A DNA stretch of 64,000 nt from Tenrec ecaudatus (lineage: Eukaryota; Chordata; Mammalia; Afrosoricida; Tenrecidae): positions 71,695,501 through 71,759,500 of the forward strand of contig NC_134534.1 of the NCBI RefSeq assembly GCF_050624435.1, given 5' to 3'. The position numbers and the translations under genes are program-made. The notes beneath the pieces are model-generated. The model saw only the letters and a program-made list of their open reading frames with translations, was not told the DNA's origin and made no database searches. The number at the start of each line of letters is the position of its first letter. Position 1 is the first letter of the stretch. Below are positions 54,846 to 64,000 of this stretch, one piece after another.

Positions 54846-55460
54846 ACCACCCCCCTGACTATCAGTGGAGGGAGCTCTCTCTAGTGAGCCATCTTTGAAG
54901 CAGCAGTAAAGAAGAAAGGAACCAGAGGACCTTAGAAGTGCACGATGCAGATCTCTTTCTGACATAGCGGAGGCCACCAAGACCAGAGGCACAGGGACTG
55001 GCATGGAGGCTCAGGGAAGCAGCACTGAGACAGTCGGGTATAGTCTCCTTATCTGACCCAAGACTATAGAATGGGTCAGAGTGACAGGTGGGCTACCTTC
55101 CTGGCCCACAGAGTCTAAGACCGAGGGACTACATGATTGAGAGACTAATAATCAGAGAGAGACTTGGCTACCCCAGGACTTAGAGGTTGAGACTGGAGAG
55201 AGACTTGACTGCTAGCTGAGGAGACCAGTGACTTTATTCTTACTGTTTGCTGATTCTGACTTAGGGTAATTTATTGACTTCATGAATCTATCCTCTTAAT
55301 TGTGGGTATGGTCTGTGAGTTTTATATGGCCATTATATCAAATTCTTGACCCCAAATGGATGGATATTGGCATGGGAAGAATGGCCCGTGTCAGAATAGG
55401 TAAAGAAGAATGGGCCATTAGGCTTGTTTGACCCCTACCTCATGTCAACCAGGAAACCAG
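54846..55460. mobile_element. Unclassified, LTR-like block
   Basis: Interrupts or follows the L1 segment. Purine-rich, with repeated 'gagagact' type words and 'catgggaagaatggcccgtg'. No family recognised and no clear termini. Confidence 0.3.
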
Positions 55461-55708
55461 ATGGGGTTGATCTGTCCACTTCCATGCCATTTATTGTAAC
55501 AACAATAGATTCTTCCTGACATGTTCCATAGGCCAACTTGTCACTGTTGTCTAACATATGGGTTGCAATTTCAAAGATTAATGAAGATTTCCAGAAGTGC
55601 TAGAGGACCCAGCGCATTCTAGTTCTTTGCAGAGGAAATATGGTGGGGAAAAGAGCAAAGGGGGGAGGGGTGGAGTAGAATGAAAATAGTTAATTCTGCA
55701 AATACCTT
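55461..55708. other. Unassigned sequence
   Basis: Nothing recognised. Confidence 0.35.
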
Positions 55709-55724
55709 CTTCAGGTAAATATTT

Positions 55725-56397
55725 TTTTTAATGTTTTATTAGGGGCTCATACAACTCTTATCACAATTCATACATACATCAATTGTGTAAAGCACATCTG
55801 TACATTCATTGCCCTCATCATATTCAAAGCATTTGCTCTCCACTTAAGCCCTTGGCATCAGGTCCTCCTTTTTTCCCCCTCCCTCCCTGCTTCCTCATGA
55901 GCCCTTGATAATTTATAAATTATTATTTTGTCATCTCTTTCCCTGTCCGACATCTCCTTTCACCCCCTTTTCTGTTGTCTGTCCCCCAGGGAAGAGGTCA
56001 CATGTAGATCCTTATAATCGGTTCCCTCTTTCCAACCCACTTTCCCTTTACCCTCCCACTATCGTCACTTACATCCCTGGTCCTGACGGTATCATCCACC
56101 CTGGATTCCCTATGCCTCCAGCTCCTATCTGCACCAGTGTACATTCTCTGGTCTATCCAGACTTGCAAGGTAGAATTCGGATCGTAATAGTGGTTGTGGG
56201 AGGAGGAAGCACTGAGGAACTAGAGGAAAGCTGTATTCTTCATCGGTGCTACATTACACCCTGACTGACTCATCTCCTCCCCTAGACCCCTCTGCAAGGG
56301 GATCTCCAGTGGCTGACAAATGGGCTTTGGGTCTCCACTCTGCACTTCCCCCTTCATTCACTATGGTAAGATTTTTTTGTTCTGATGATGCCTTATA
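55725..56397 (-). mobile_element. L1-type 3' segment with intact duplication
   Basis: 'gttttattaggggctcatac' to 'ttctgatgatgccttat', monomeric terminus. Flanked by cttcaggtaaatattt (55709-55724) and cttcaggtgaatattt (56398-56413), 15 of 16 identical. The 119-codon frame at 55905-56264 lies wholly inside it. Confidence 0.93.
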
Positions 56398-56492
56398 CTT
56401 CAGGTGAATATTTATTGGCACAACTAGCCTCCATGTCACAGTTGATTAACCAAGTCCTAGTTATAGCATATGGAATGGATTTAATCCCTCAT

Positions 56493-56710
56493 AACAGCAG
56501 TACTCAACCTTTAGTGCATCAGAATCACAAGGAGGTCTTGTCAACCAGTTTCCTGAGTCACACTCCCAGAGTCCCATAATCAGTCTGTCTGGGGCGGAGT
56601 CCAATATTTGAGTTTCTGACAAGTTCCCAGGTGGATGCTGATGTGGCTTTGCTGATTAGCGTTCCTAGAGGATGTTAATGATGCTGATGCCTGCTTTGAG
56701 AACCATTATC
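56493..56710 (+). mobile_element. MER5A-type element, near full length
   Basis: 'cagcagtactcaacctttag', 'tgcatcagaatcacaaggag', 'ctgacaagttcccaggtgga' and 'tgctttgagaaccatt': terminal repeats and interior in MER5A order. Confidence 0.85.
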
Positions 56711-56764
56711 CTACAGCAGTTTGCCTCGATCCTGCCTCTATGACGGAAGGCTCTTCTTTGGAAC

Positions 56765-56885
56765 ACTCATAAAATCCTGATACATGGGCCCTACTCTAGA
56801 TCCCCGAATCAGTCTCTGGGATAGGGCCTGCACATCTGTATGTTGATACAGGTCAATGAATGATTCTATGAATAATCAGGTTTGA
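56765..56885. mobile_element. Second MER5-like fragment
   Basis: 'catgggccctactctagatc' and 'cgaatcagtctctgggatag' followed by 'cacatctgtatgttgataca'. Confidence 0.6.
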
Positions 56886-57570
56886 CAAGCAAATGTAATA
56901 AGGTGAGAAGATTTACAATACCAGAACAGAGTTAAAATGTGCTCAAATGTATCTTCTTTTACAAGCTGTTACTAATACTTACACAACCACAGAAGCAGTT
57001 GGCAAACAGGAAAGATTTCCGCACTACTGTGTGATGTGGACATGTACCATTTCAAAGGAGCTGCCTTTTCCTTCTACTTTATAAAGTAGCTCTGCACTCA
57101 AGGTACAAATCAAAGAAAATAGGGACAAGGCAGTAACTTCAACCAAGCCACTGCCACTGTGAAAGCAGCAGGAAGACCACATCTGACGTCCTTGGGCCAC
57201 AGTAGGGAGAAGCCACTTCCACCTCCACACCAGCCCAAGGCCAACTGCCACCAGGCAGAGACCAGCTGTGTCTCCACCCTCCATCCTTCTTTGACACTGT
57301 TCTGATACTAACTATTCCTCTCACAACACTCTACTTCTCTGCTAAGTTATAATGGCCACTCAGTACTCACAGATAATACTTACAATTAAGGTGATGTATT
57401 AGGGAAGCCCACAGGTTACCACAAGCCAAGATCAGAAAAATTAAGGACTTAGTCACTGGCCCACAGCAATCCTTCTCAGTCAGTAACCAAGTTTCTCTCT
57501 AGTCCACAGCCTCTCAGCCATGTGGTGCCTTGGCCTCTAACACCATGGGCCAGAAAACTTTCCCACTCCC
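56886..57570. other. Unique sequence
   Basis: No repeat recognised except a doubtful MIR-like patch near 57420-57470. Confidence 0.4.
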
Positions 57571-57572
57571 CT

Positions 57573-57729
57573 GGCTCATCTCATTGCCCTCAAGCCAATG
57601 CTGACTCACAGTGTAACTGTTTATGTAAGTAGAAAGTCGCCTCTTTCTCCCATGGAGCTGCTGGTGGTTTTGAACTGCTGACCATGTGGACTGTAGCCAA
57701 ACACACAACCACTGTACCACTGGGGCTCA
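57573..57729 (-). mobile_element. AfroSINE
   Basis: 'cattgccctcaagccaatgc', 'gctgctggtggttttgaact' and 'accactgtaccactggggct'. Confidence 0.8.
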
Positions 57730-58014
57730 CAGCCTCATAGTTGCAGCTATTCCAGGCAGGGATTTCCATTGTGCTCCTCTGGTGCCTTCTCTTTGATGGT
57801 CTCAGGAATTCTCTCTGGTCCTGCTTCTGAGCTTGATCTCTTAAAAACAGTGTTGTGGCAACGAAAACTGACTAATGCCCTTTGTTGGTGTTCACACACC
57901 CTACTTGGCTTCTCCCATTCGATCATTTGGTGGGAGTTACAGAGGTATGGACATAAGAGCCATGGAAATGTCATTTCACCACAGCCATCAAGTCAATTCA
58001 GATGGGCTGCTAAG

Positions 58015-58222
58015 GGAGAGGTCAGCAGTGCAAACCCACCAGCCATTCGGTAAGAAAGGTGAGGCTATTGGCTTCCTGAAAGAGTTACCGCCTCAGAAAG
58101 AAAGAGAAAGAGAGAGGAGGGGGGAAGGGAAGAAGGAAACATGGATGGAAAGAAGGAAGAAAAAGATTTACAGCTTCAGAAAACCTGTGGGGCAGCTCTG
58201 TCCTGTCTTGTGAGATAGCTAT
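58015..58222 (+). mobile_element. AfroSINE with internal GA-rich expansion
   Basis: 'gagaggtcagcagtgcaaac' and 'aagagttaccgcctcagaaa', then an (AGAA/GGAA)-rich run at 58095-58165, then 'atttacagcttcagaaaacc' repeating the SINE middle. Confidence 0.7.
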
Positions 58223-58249
58223 AATTGCAACAAACATTGTGCATTCATT

Positions 58250-58274
58250 TATCCAATATATTATATATTGGATA
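58250..58274. repeat. Perfect AT-rich palindrome
   Basis: Arms tatccaatata and tatattggata around a 3-bp centre. AT-rich cruciform type; no function claimed. Confidence 0.9.
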
Positions 58275-58489
58275 TATAAAATCAGGGAACCTTCTTGACA
58301 CAGTCACCCCCATACACACTGAGGGCAAATCATAATGAATGACCCACTGCAGTGCAGCACAACATATTTGCTTAGAGATAATTTATGTTAAAGTAAATAT
58401 AAAATGAAACCATGAATGGGATAAGAAAAAAGAAATGCAGTATGAGGGAAATGTTTCCTAGTGATGATGAGGCTAAATTGGTTATGGGA

Positions 58490-59100
58490 TCATTTCTTCA
58501 TTCATTCAATAGTTATCCCTTTTTTTAAGGAATGGAGATACATAAAGAATTAAAACAAGATCCTAGTCATTGAAGAGCTTATTTCCTACACAGGGCATAT
58601 CAAATAATAATAATTATGAGAGAGGTGAAAATATGGCGTTATGGGAAAACAGGTAAGGTCAGGAGGTCAGAGTGCTAGAGGAGGGGTTGCTATTTTAGAG
58701 GATGGACAGTTAAGGTGATGCTTGGACAGAGACCTAAAGGGAATGAGCCAGGGGATTCTCTGGAGTAAGACGGATGGTTGGCAGAGGACACAAGTGCAAA
58801 AACTGTAGTGGAGCCTGGTTGAAAAATTCAAGGGATAGTAAGGAGCAGGTGTGGATGGAGGAAAAGTACCAGGTGAGACCGAAGTGTGAACATGCAGTAG
58901 GCAGGTGGTGTAGAGTCTGTGGGTCTTTGGGGGGCACTCTGACTCTTGTTTAGGGTAAAATGGGAAGCGTGTGATGGGTATTGGGAGGATGAGCAATTTG
59001 ATTCGACATCCTTATCAAAAGCATCATTTTGACTATTGGAAACAAGATGGGGGAAAGGGCAGACCCTAGAGGGCTTGACTGAAAGTGGATAAAAGTCTAT
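58490..59100. mobile_element. Old L2-associated repeat
   Basis: 'ttcattcattcaatagttat', 'tcattgaagagcttatttcc', 'gatgcttggacagagaccta' and 'tggaaacaagatggggg' follow the widespread mammalian order (..attcattcaacaaatattt..cctgaaggaggtgaggga..). Confidence 0.55.
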
Positions 59101-59194
59101 GAAAAGTTTTGCCTAATGAAGGCATTTGGGGTGGGGGGAGGTCTTCTGTGGTGGTTTTGATTGTATTCACAGGGTATGTGCATAATGACATTGC

Positions 59195-59305
59195 TGTTGT
59201 TCGTGGCACTGGACCCTATGCCCAAGGGAAGGCAAGCCTGCCAGGTCCTGCCACCATCTCCATGCTCAGTTATGACTCCGCAGTTGGCTTGACCACTCCA
59301 ACAGC
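59195..59305 (-). mobile_element. Possible RTE tail, diverged
   Basis: 'tgttgttcgtggcactggac' and 'gccaggtcctgccaccatct' resemble the RTE 3' end in complement. Confidence 0.4.
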
Positions 59306-60225
59306 AACATCTAGCTACTTCTATAATCTCAGCCGCCTTTTTTGTACAAATGATAACCTTTTAAGTGTCTAGCATATATGAGGAATTACTCCATATCAAT
59401 CCATTAAAAGCTTTCCCATCCTGTACTACATCTATGTAGCTTTCCATCAGATGGATGTACCATTGTTTATGTGACTAGTCTCAAACTGTAGTACTAAATT
59501 AATGTAATTGAAAAGGGTATCTCTAAAAACTACAAATTAAAACAAATTATAATTGAGTTCCCAGCCATAATGCAAATATCTATAAATAAGGAGTATATTG
59601 ATTATTCCCATAATGGAATTAGTATTTTCTTGATTATTTCAAAATTAAAAGATTTCACTTAGCTGCATATCAGTGGTGATATTTTGCCAAGAAAACAGTA
59701 CTGGTTTCTTTCAGTATGTAAGGGATTCTCTTGGAATTCTGAGTGGTGTGCTAGGAGATTGCAAAAACTCTTTTAGGTTGAAACAGTAGTAAATCACTAT
59801 AAAGAATTCTGAAAGTATATGTGTTCTTGGAGACTTCTAAAAAGTGTAACTCACTGCAATGGAATAATTTATGCACTTCAAGAATCTGACTTGCTTAGAG
59901 GTGAGTGGAATTGTGTAATTACCCAGAAAATTCGATTCATGGCCTATCTGGGTGATTTAGCCTCCTTACTAAACAGAATCCTTACCACTCCCACCCCCAG
60001 CCCTTACACCTTTCAAACTACATACATTTTTCTCTTCCTTGGTATAACAAACCTATGTTTCTTTCACTTACCTAGAACCCCCCCAAATTAATCATCCCTC
60101 TCTACCTTGTATCCAATCAGTTCTGATTTAGTGGTCTGATCGAAATAAAATGGATATTTAGAGTCATTAAAGGTAGAGTGTTCCTTTTCTGTTTCTTTTT
60201 CATGATCATAAAGTTGATTTGTGTG
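59306..60225. other. Unique AT-rich sequence
   Basis: Nothing recognised. Confidence 0.45.
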
Positions 60226-60355
60226 TATGTATGTAATTCTACAAATTTTATCACACGTATATAAAACTCATGCAACTATGACCAACCACAATCAGGATAC
60301 AAAACTTTTCTGTCACCCTATTAAAACTCCCTTGAGCTAACGTGGGTGAAGGGAG

Positions 60356-60560
60356 ACACGGACAGTGTAAGATGATTTATCAAGGGGTCATGAGTGTGGG
60401 AGGGTAGGAAAGGGAGGAAAAAAGGAGGAGCTGATACCAAGGCTCAAGTTGAAAAAAATGTTTTGAAAATGATGATGGCAACATATGTACAAATGTGCTT
60501 GATACAATTGATACATGTTGTAAGAGCGGTAAGAGCCCCCAATGAAATGATTTGTAAAAA
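60356..60560 (+). mobile_element. L1-type 3' end
   Basis: 'tttatcaaggggtcatgagt', 'gatggcaacatatgtacaaa' and 'agcccccaatgaaatgattt' (poly(A) signal mutated to AATGAA). Confidence 0.85.
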
Positions 60561-60591
60561 CAAAACAAACTTCCTTATGCCATATTATTCT

Positions 60592-61316
60592 TTTTTTTTT
60601 TTTTAAACATTTTATTAGGGGCTCATACAACACTTATCACAATCCATACATAGACATACATCAATTGTATAAAGCACATCTGTACATATTTTGCCCTAAT
60701 CATTTTCTTTTTTTTTTTTCTTCTTTTACATTTTATTAGGGACTCCAACAACTCTTACCACAATCCATACATATACATACATCAATTGTACAAAGCACAC
60801 CCATACACTCCCTGTCCCAATCACTCTCAAGGCATTTGCTCTTCACCTAAGCCCCTTGCATCAGGTCCTCCTTTTTTTCCCCCCCTCCCTCCCTTTTCCC
60901 CCCTCCCTCATATGCCCTTGGTAATTTATACCTCGTTATTTTGTCATATCTTGCCCTATTCGGGGTCTCCCTTCCCCCCTTCTCTGCTGTCCCTCTCCCA
61001 GGGAAGAGGTCACATGTGGCTCCTTGTAATCAGTTTCCCCTTTCCAACCCACTCACCCTCCACTCTCCCAGCATCGTCCCTCACTCCCTTGGTCCTGGAG
61101 GTATCATCCACCCTGGATTCCCTGTATCTCCAACCCTCCTATGTACCAGTGTACAGCCTCTGTCCTATCCAGCCCTGCAAGGTAGAATTCGGATCATGGT
61201 AGTTGCGGGGAGGAAGCATCCAGGATCTGGGGGAAAGCTGTGTTCTTCATCGATACTACCTCACACCCTAATTAACCCATCTCCTCTCCTAAGCCCCTCT
61301 ATGAGGGGATCTCCAT
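60592..61316 (-). mobile_element. Dimeric L1 3' segment, copy 3 (longest)
   Basis: Distal terminus 'cattttattaggggctcata' (60609) and proximal terminus 'cattttattagggactccaa' (60729), then the rest of the 3' UTR to 'ctatgaggggatctccat'. Perfect 17-bp duplication ttatgccatattattct at 60575-60591 and 61317-61333. The overlapping 138/139-codon frames here are UTR artefacts. Confidence 0.93.
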
Positions 61317-61436
61317 TTATGCCATATTATTCTAAAGTCACCTCCTACCTCCACATTTAACAGTTGGCAACCACTAATATATTTTTGACCTAGTATTTTT
61401 GCCTTTCTGAGACTGTCATAGAAATGAACACATATA

Positions 61437-61742
61437 TTTTTAAATAATTTTATTAGGGGCTCATACAACTCTTATCACAATCCATCCATCCATCCATTGT
61501 ATAAAGCACATTTGTATATTCATGGCCTTCATCATTCTCATAACATTTTGCCCTCCACATAGGGCCCTGGCTATCAGCTCCTCATTATTCCCCTCCCTCC
61601 CCGTTTCCCTCATGAACCCTTGATAATTTATAAATTATTATTTTGTCATATCTTTCCCTCTCTGATGTCTCCCTTCACCCATTTTTCTGTTGTCCGTCCC
61701 CCAGGGAGGCGGTTATGTGCAGATCCTTGTAATCGGTTCACC
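61437..61742 (-). mobile_element. L1-type 3' end
   Basis: 'attttattaggggctcatac', 'atttataaattattattttg' and 'gatccttgtaatcggttcac'. Flanked by similar aaatgaacacatatatt and aaatgagcatatatt, a probable duplication with a 2-bp difference. Confidence 0.85.
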
Positions 61743-61857
61743 CTAAATGAGCATATATTAACCTTTTTGAGACTGGTTTGTTTTATGCACCAAACTGCCT
61801 TTGAGTTTCATCAAGGAGTTACAGTTATCAATAATGTGTTCTTTTTTTAATTGATGA

Positions 61858-62000
61858 GTATTAAGTCACTATGAGTTGGAACCTATTTGATGACACCTAG
61901 CAACATCCCACTATACAAATAAATCTAAAGTCTAATCTTTCTCTCACATTGGTGGTTTTGACCTTGGAGTCCTATGCATAACCCACTAAGCCCCCAGAGG
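61858..62000. mobile_element. RTE tail plus AfroSINE piece
   Basis: Plus-strand RTE tail 'cactatgagttggaacctat' and 'gatgacacctagcaac', followed by a minus-strand AfroSINE piece ('attggtggttttgaccttgg'). Confidence 0.6.
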
Positions 62001-62224
62001 GAAACTCTATATACTTGTCAGCAAAGGGCTAAAAAATTATCTTTTAATATTAATGATAGATCATTATGCCCGAGGCGGATGACCGATTAAGACTCTCTAC
62101 TATAAAATAACAAGGAAGTTTTGAAAGCGAACCAAAGGCAGATTAAAAAACAACAACATGGATCCAGGAATGGGTTTTGGATTCAGAGTGAATCCTAGCT
62201 CAAACTTATGAATAATTAGTTCTT

Positions 62225-62435
62225 ACATCATGGCCCTGCTGGATACTCACCCTCAGGAAGGGAACACAGAAGAAGCAGTGGCCAAGTGTGGTGAAGAAAG
62301 TAGGTGGTGCCTAGATATCAGATAAAATAGCATCTGGGATTTTAAAGGCTTGTTTCCAAACAAGAAACTAAGTGAGATGCAACTAAATCCACATGGAAGA
62401 AGCACACCAACATCAGTCACTGGAGGTTTGGAAAT
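62225..62435 (+). mobile_element. Internal piece of the L1-type 3' UTR
   Basis: 'aaaatagcatctgggatttt', 'ccacatggaagaagcacacc': same segment as 5.95-6.05 and 16.0-16.15 kb, without the poly(A) end. Confidence 0.75.
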
Positions 62436-62935
62436 CATACAATTTACACTCCAAAGTCAAAGGAGGGAATAATATCAGAGCCTAAAAGGTGATAATCTGC
62501 TTTGCAGGAGGCTGAAAACTATTACCCTAGACTTAAAATCTGTTTCTATCCCATCCCACCCTATCTCCATGAATCCATGCAAGACATTTCTATTTCTATC
62601 CATTGAGTTACTCCATCATTCTGTCATTTTCTCATCCTCAGTCCATTTAACCATTATATTCTGTCCATTTTGCCATGGAAGTATCTCTCAAATCTTTCTA
62701 CTTCACTTCACTTCCACTGGCACCAGCAAGACTGGCCCATCACCCTTTGTGTAAATTAGGGAGAGAGAAAGTCCCCTTTCCTGGGGCAGGTGTTGGAGTT
62801 GGCTTTGAGCCCCCTAGTCCCTGGGGGTGAGCACAATCTTCACAAGGGTGCTTCATGCCCCTGGACTTCTCACCCAAACCCTCCTGCATGATTGGAATCA
62901 CCCACTCAACACAAGAGTCATTTTTAAAAAGTGAT
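62436..62935. other. Unique sequence
   Basis: Not recognised. Confidence 0.4.
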
Positions 62936-62939
62936 TATT

Positions 62940-63395
62940 TTCAAATCGTGAATCTCAAATTCTTACCTAGCCTACAAGATTCTGGTTTCTGGTTCCCTCT
63001 TCGTCCTTATCGGCATCATTTTCTCTTGGATCCTACCTTCAAGCCTCACTGGTCTTCTTCGGGTTCTTGAAACTTTCCAGGCTTCTCCTACCCCAAGGGA
63101 CGTTTCCAGGAAAGCACTTCCCTGCTGTGTTGTTGCTAGTTGCCACCTAGGAGGCTTAGACTCAGGACAACATCAAGTGGGAATATCGCCCACTTCCATG
63201 CCATCTTCGCGATCGGCGGTACATCTGAATCCACTGTTGTCTCTATTGTGTTTCTCAGTCTCTTTGAGGATGTCCTTCACTTTCACTGGTCCTTTAAGAA
63301 ATATTGTCCTGCCCTTGTGACAGTTTGGCTGCTTCCAACTCTTTCTCCAGCCTGTGTAAATATTAGGAAAGTCATTCCTGAATCTCTCATTTAAA
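62940..63395. mobile_element. L2-like fragment split by an RTE tail
   Basis: 'ttctggtttctggttccctc' before and 'cttgtgacagtttggctgct' after the RTE tail at 63125-63300. Low similarity. Confidence 0.4.
63125..63300 (-). mobile_element. BovB/RTE tail
   Basis: 'gttgttgctagttgccacct', 'cttccatgccatcttcgcga' and 'tcactttcactggtccttt'. Confidence 0.65.
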
Positions 63396-63487
63396 AATAA
63401 ATTCCCTTTTACCTCTCTGCTCTTTTATTTGATCACAATGAACAAGCTTATACTTTTATATTCATTAATGATTTACTTGCCAAAAAT

Positions 63488-63612
63488 CTTTACTGTTGTG
63501 GGTATACCCGGTAATGTTAACTCCTGGTGACCCTGTGCACAGAATGAAAGTGGCGCAGTCCTGTGCCATCCTCCCAGGATCGAACCTATTGTTGCAGCCA
63601 TGATGTCAACCA
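63488..63612 (-). mobile_element. BovB/RTE tail
   Basis: 'taactcctggtgaccctgtg', 'agtcctgtgccatcctccca' and 'cctattgttgcagccatgat'. Confidence 0.8.
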
Positions 63613-63617
63613 GGATC

Positions 63618-64000
63618 TGTTATGGATTGAGTTGTATCCCCCCCGAAACTTGTCCCCTTGGCTGCACCATCATTCTCAGTGGGTTGACGGTTAAGACGCC
63701 ATGTGCACGTGATGATTCCTTGTGATCTTATCTGGTGTAATAGCACCTATAAAATGATTAAGTATGGGATGCACCGCCTTCATTCCATCAGAGCCCTGAA
63801 TTTCCCTATGGAGAAACGAAAGGATCCAAACCCACAAACAAAGAAGAATCAGAAACAGAGCCAGTCCTTTGGACACAGAATCCCTATGCTGTGAACCTCC
63901 TAGAACCAGAGGAAGATGTGTCTTGATGCCAAGACACATGGAGATTTCCAAGGAATCCTGAGCCCAAAGATGTTGAAAAGGCTTATTGGGCTTTTCACCA
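63618..64000 (+). mobile_element. MaLR-like LTR, cut by the window end
   Basis: Begins 'tgttatggattgagttgtat' followed by a C-run, the standard start of MLT1/MST-type LTRs. The interior is not near any consensus I recall. Confidence 0.6.

Larger units (their letters stand above)
60230..61440 (-). mobile_element. L1M remnant split by younger L1 ends
   Basis: 'caatcaggatacaaaacttt', then, after two insertions, 'ttggcaaccactaatatatt' and 'ctgagactgtcatagaaatg'. These fit the old L1M layout. Confidence 0.45.

Noticed and set aside
60786..61360. Two overlapping 138/139-codon frames
   Set aside because: Both lie within the L1 3' UTR segment; the same UTR gives similar proline-rich frames at 46592-47005 and 55905-56264. 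Repeated non-coding sequence, not a gene family.
1..64000. Bacterial-type operon, phage or defence system
   Set aside because: No dense coding, no Shine-Dalgarno spacing, and repeats that are exclusively mammalian.

Overview
This window is vertebrate, specifically placental-mammal, intergenic or intronic DNA. It is AT-rich and CpG-poor, and I found no convincing protein-coding exon, tRNA gene or rRNA gene. Nearly everything I can identify is transposon debris. The repeats point to Afrotheria: tens of AfroSINE copies (tRNA-derived SINE with an 'agccctggtggtgtagtgg' type head and a 'gagtcggaatcgactcgatggcag' type body), BovB/RTE pieces whose 3' end reads 'gacggcacctaacaacaac' or its complement, and a composite tRNA-RTE SINE. 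Two SPIN-type hAT elements, one of them complete with a perfect 8-bp target duplication, narrow this further. Among afrotherians SPIN is, to my knowledge, reported only from tenrecs, so Echinops or a relative is my best guess (inference, not proof).

Layout. 1-7.1 kb: BovB fragments, a MER5A copy split by a BovB/RTE tail, AfroSINEs, a short SPIN and a 3'-terminal L1 piece. 7.1-7.3 kb: an 8-unit, 25-bp tandem array carrying TTACGTAA in seven units. 7.6-13 kb: AfroSINEs, an MLT1-like LTR, L2 and a near-complete tRNA-RTE SINE. 13.1-18.7 kb: one minus-strand BovB copy split by a 3.5-kb L1-type insertion and by a plus-strand BovB tail. 18.7-21 kb: mostly unique. 21-28 kb: dense AfroSINE/RTE, an inverted BovB, one LTR of the TGTGGCA family, L2 pieces and a 45-bp L1 micro-insertion. 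28.7-30.0 kb: a C-rich minisatellite, then a 958-bp retrocopy of a GC-rich 3' UTR with 16-bp target duplications. 30.5-34.6 kb: AfroSINEs, the complete SPIN and nested L1 ends. 34.6-35.0 kb: a minus-strand RPL12 processed pseudogene, the only recognisable host-gene sequence. 35.5-39.7 kb: a minus-strand L1, then an internally deleted BovB. 40-49 kb: L1 3' ends (some dimeric), an MLT1-like LTR, and a 110-bp endogenous-retrovirus transcript end retroposed into an L1 tail. 49-54.8 kb: two more LTRs of the TGTGGCA family with perfect 5-bp duplications, BovB copies (one inverted) and a unique stretch. 55-64 kb: L1 3' ends with clear target duplications, MER5 and L2, ending in the start of another LTR.

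There is no gene network to describe. The value of the window lies in insertion histories that can be read base by base: many target-site duplications are intact, so the order of several nested insertions can be inferred. All family names come from my memory of consensus sequences, with no database search.
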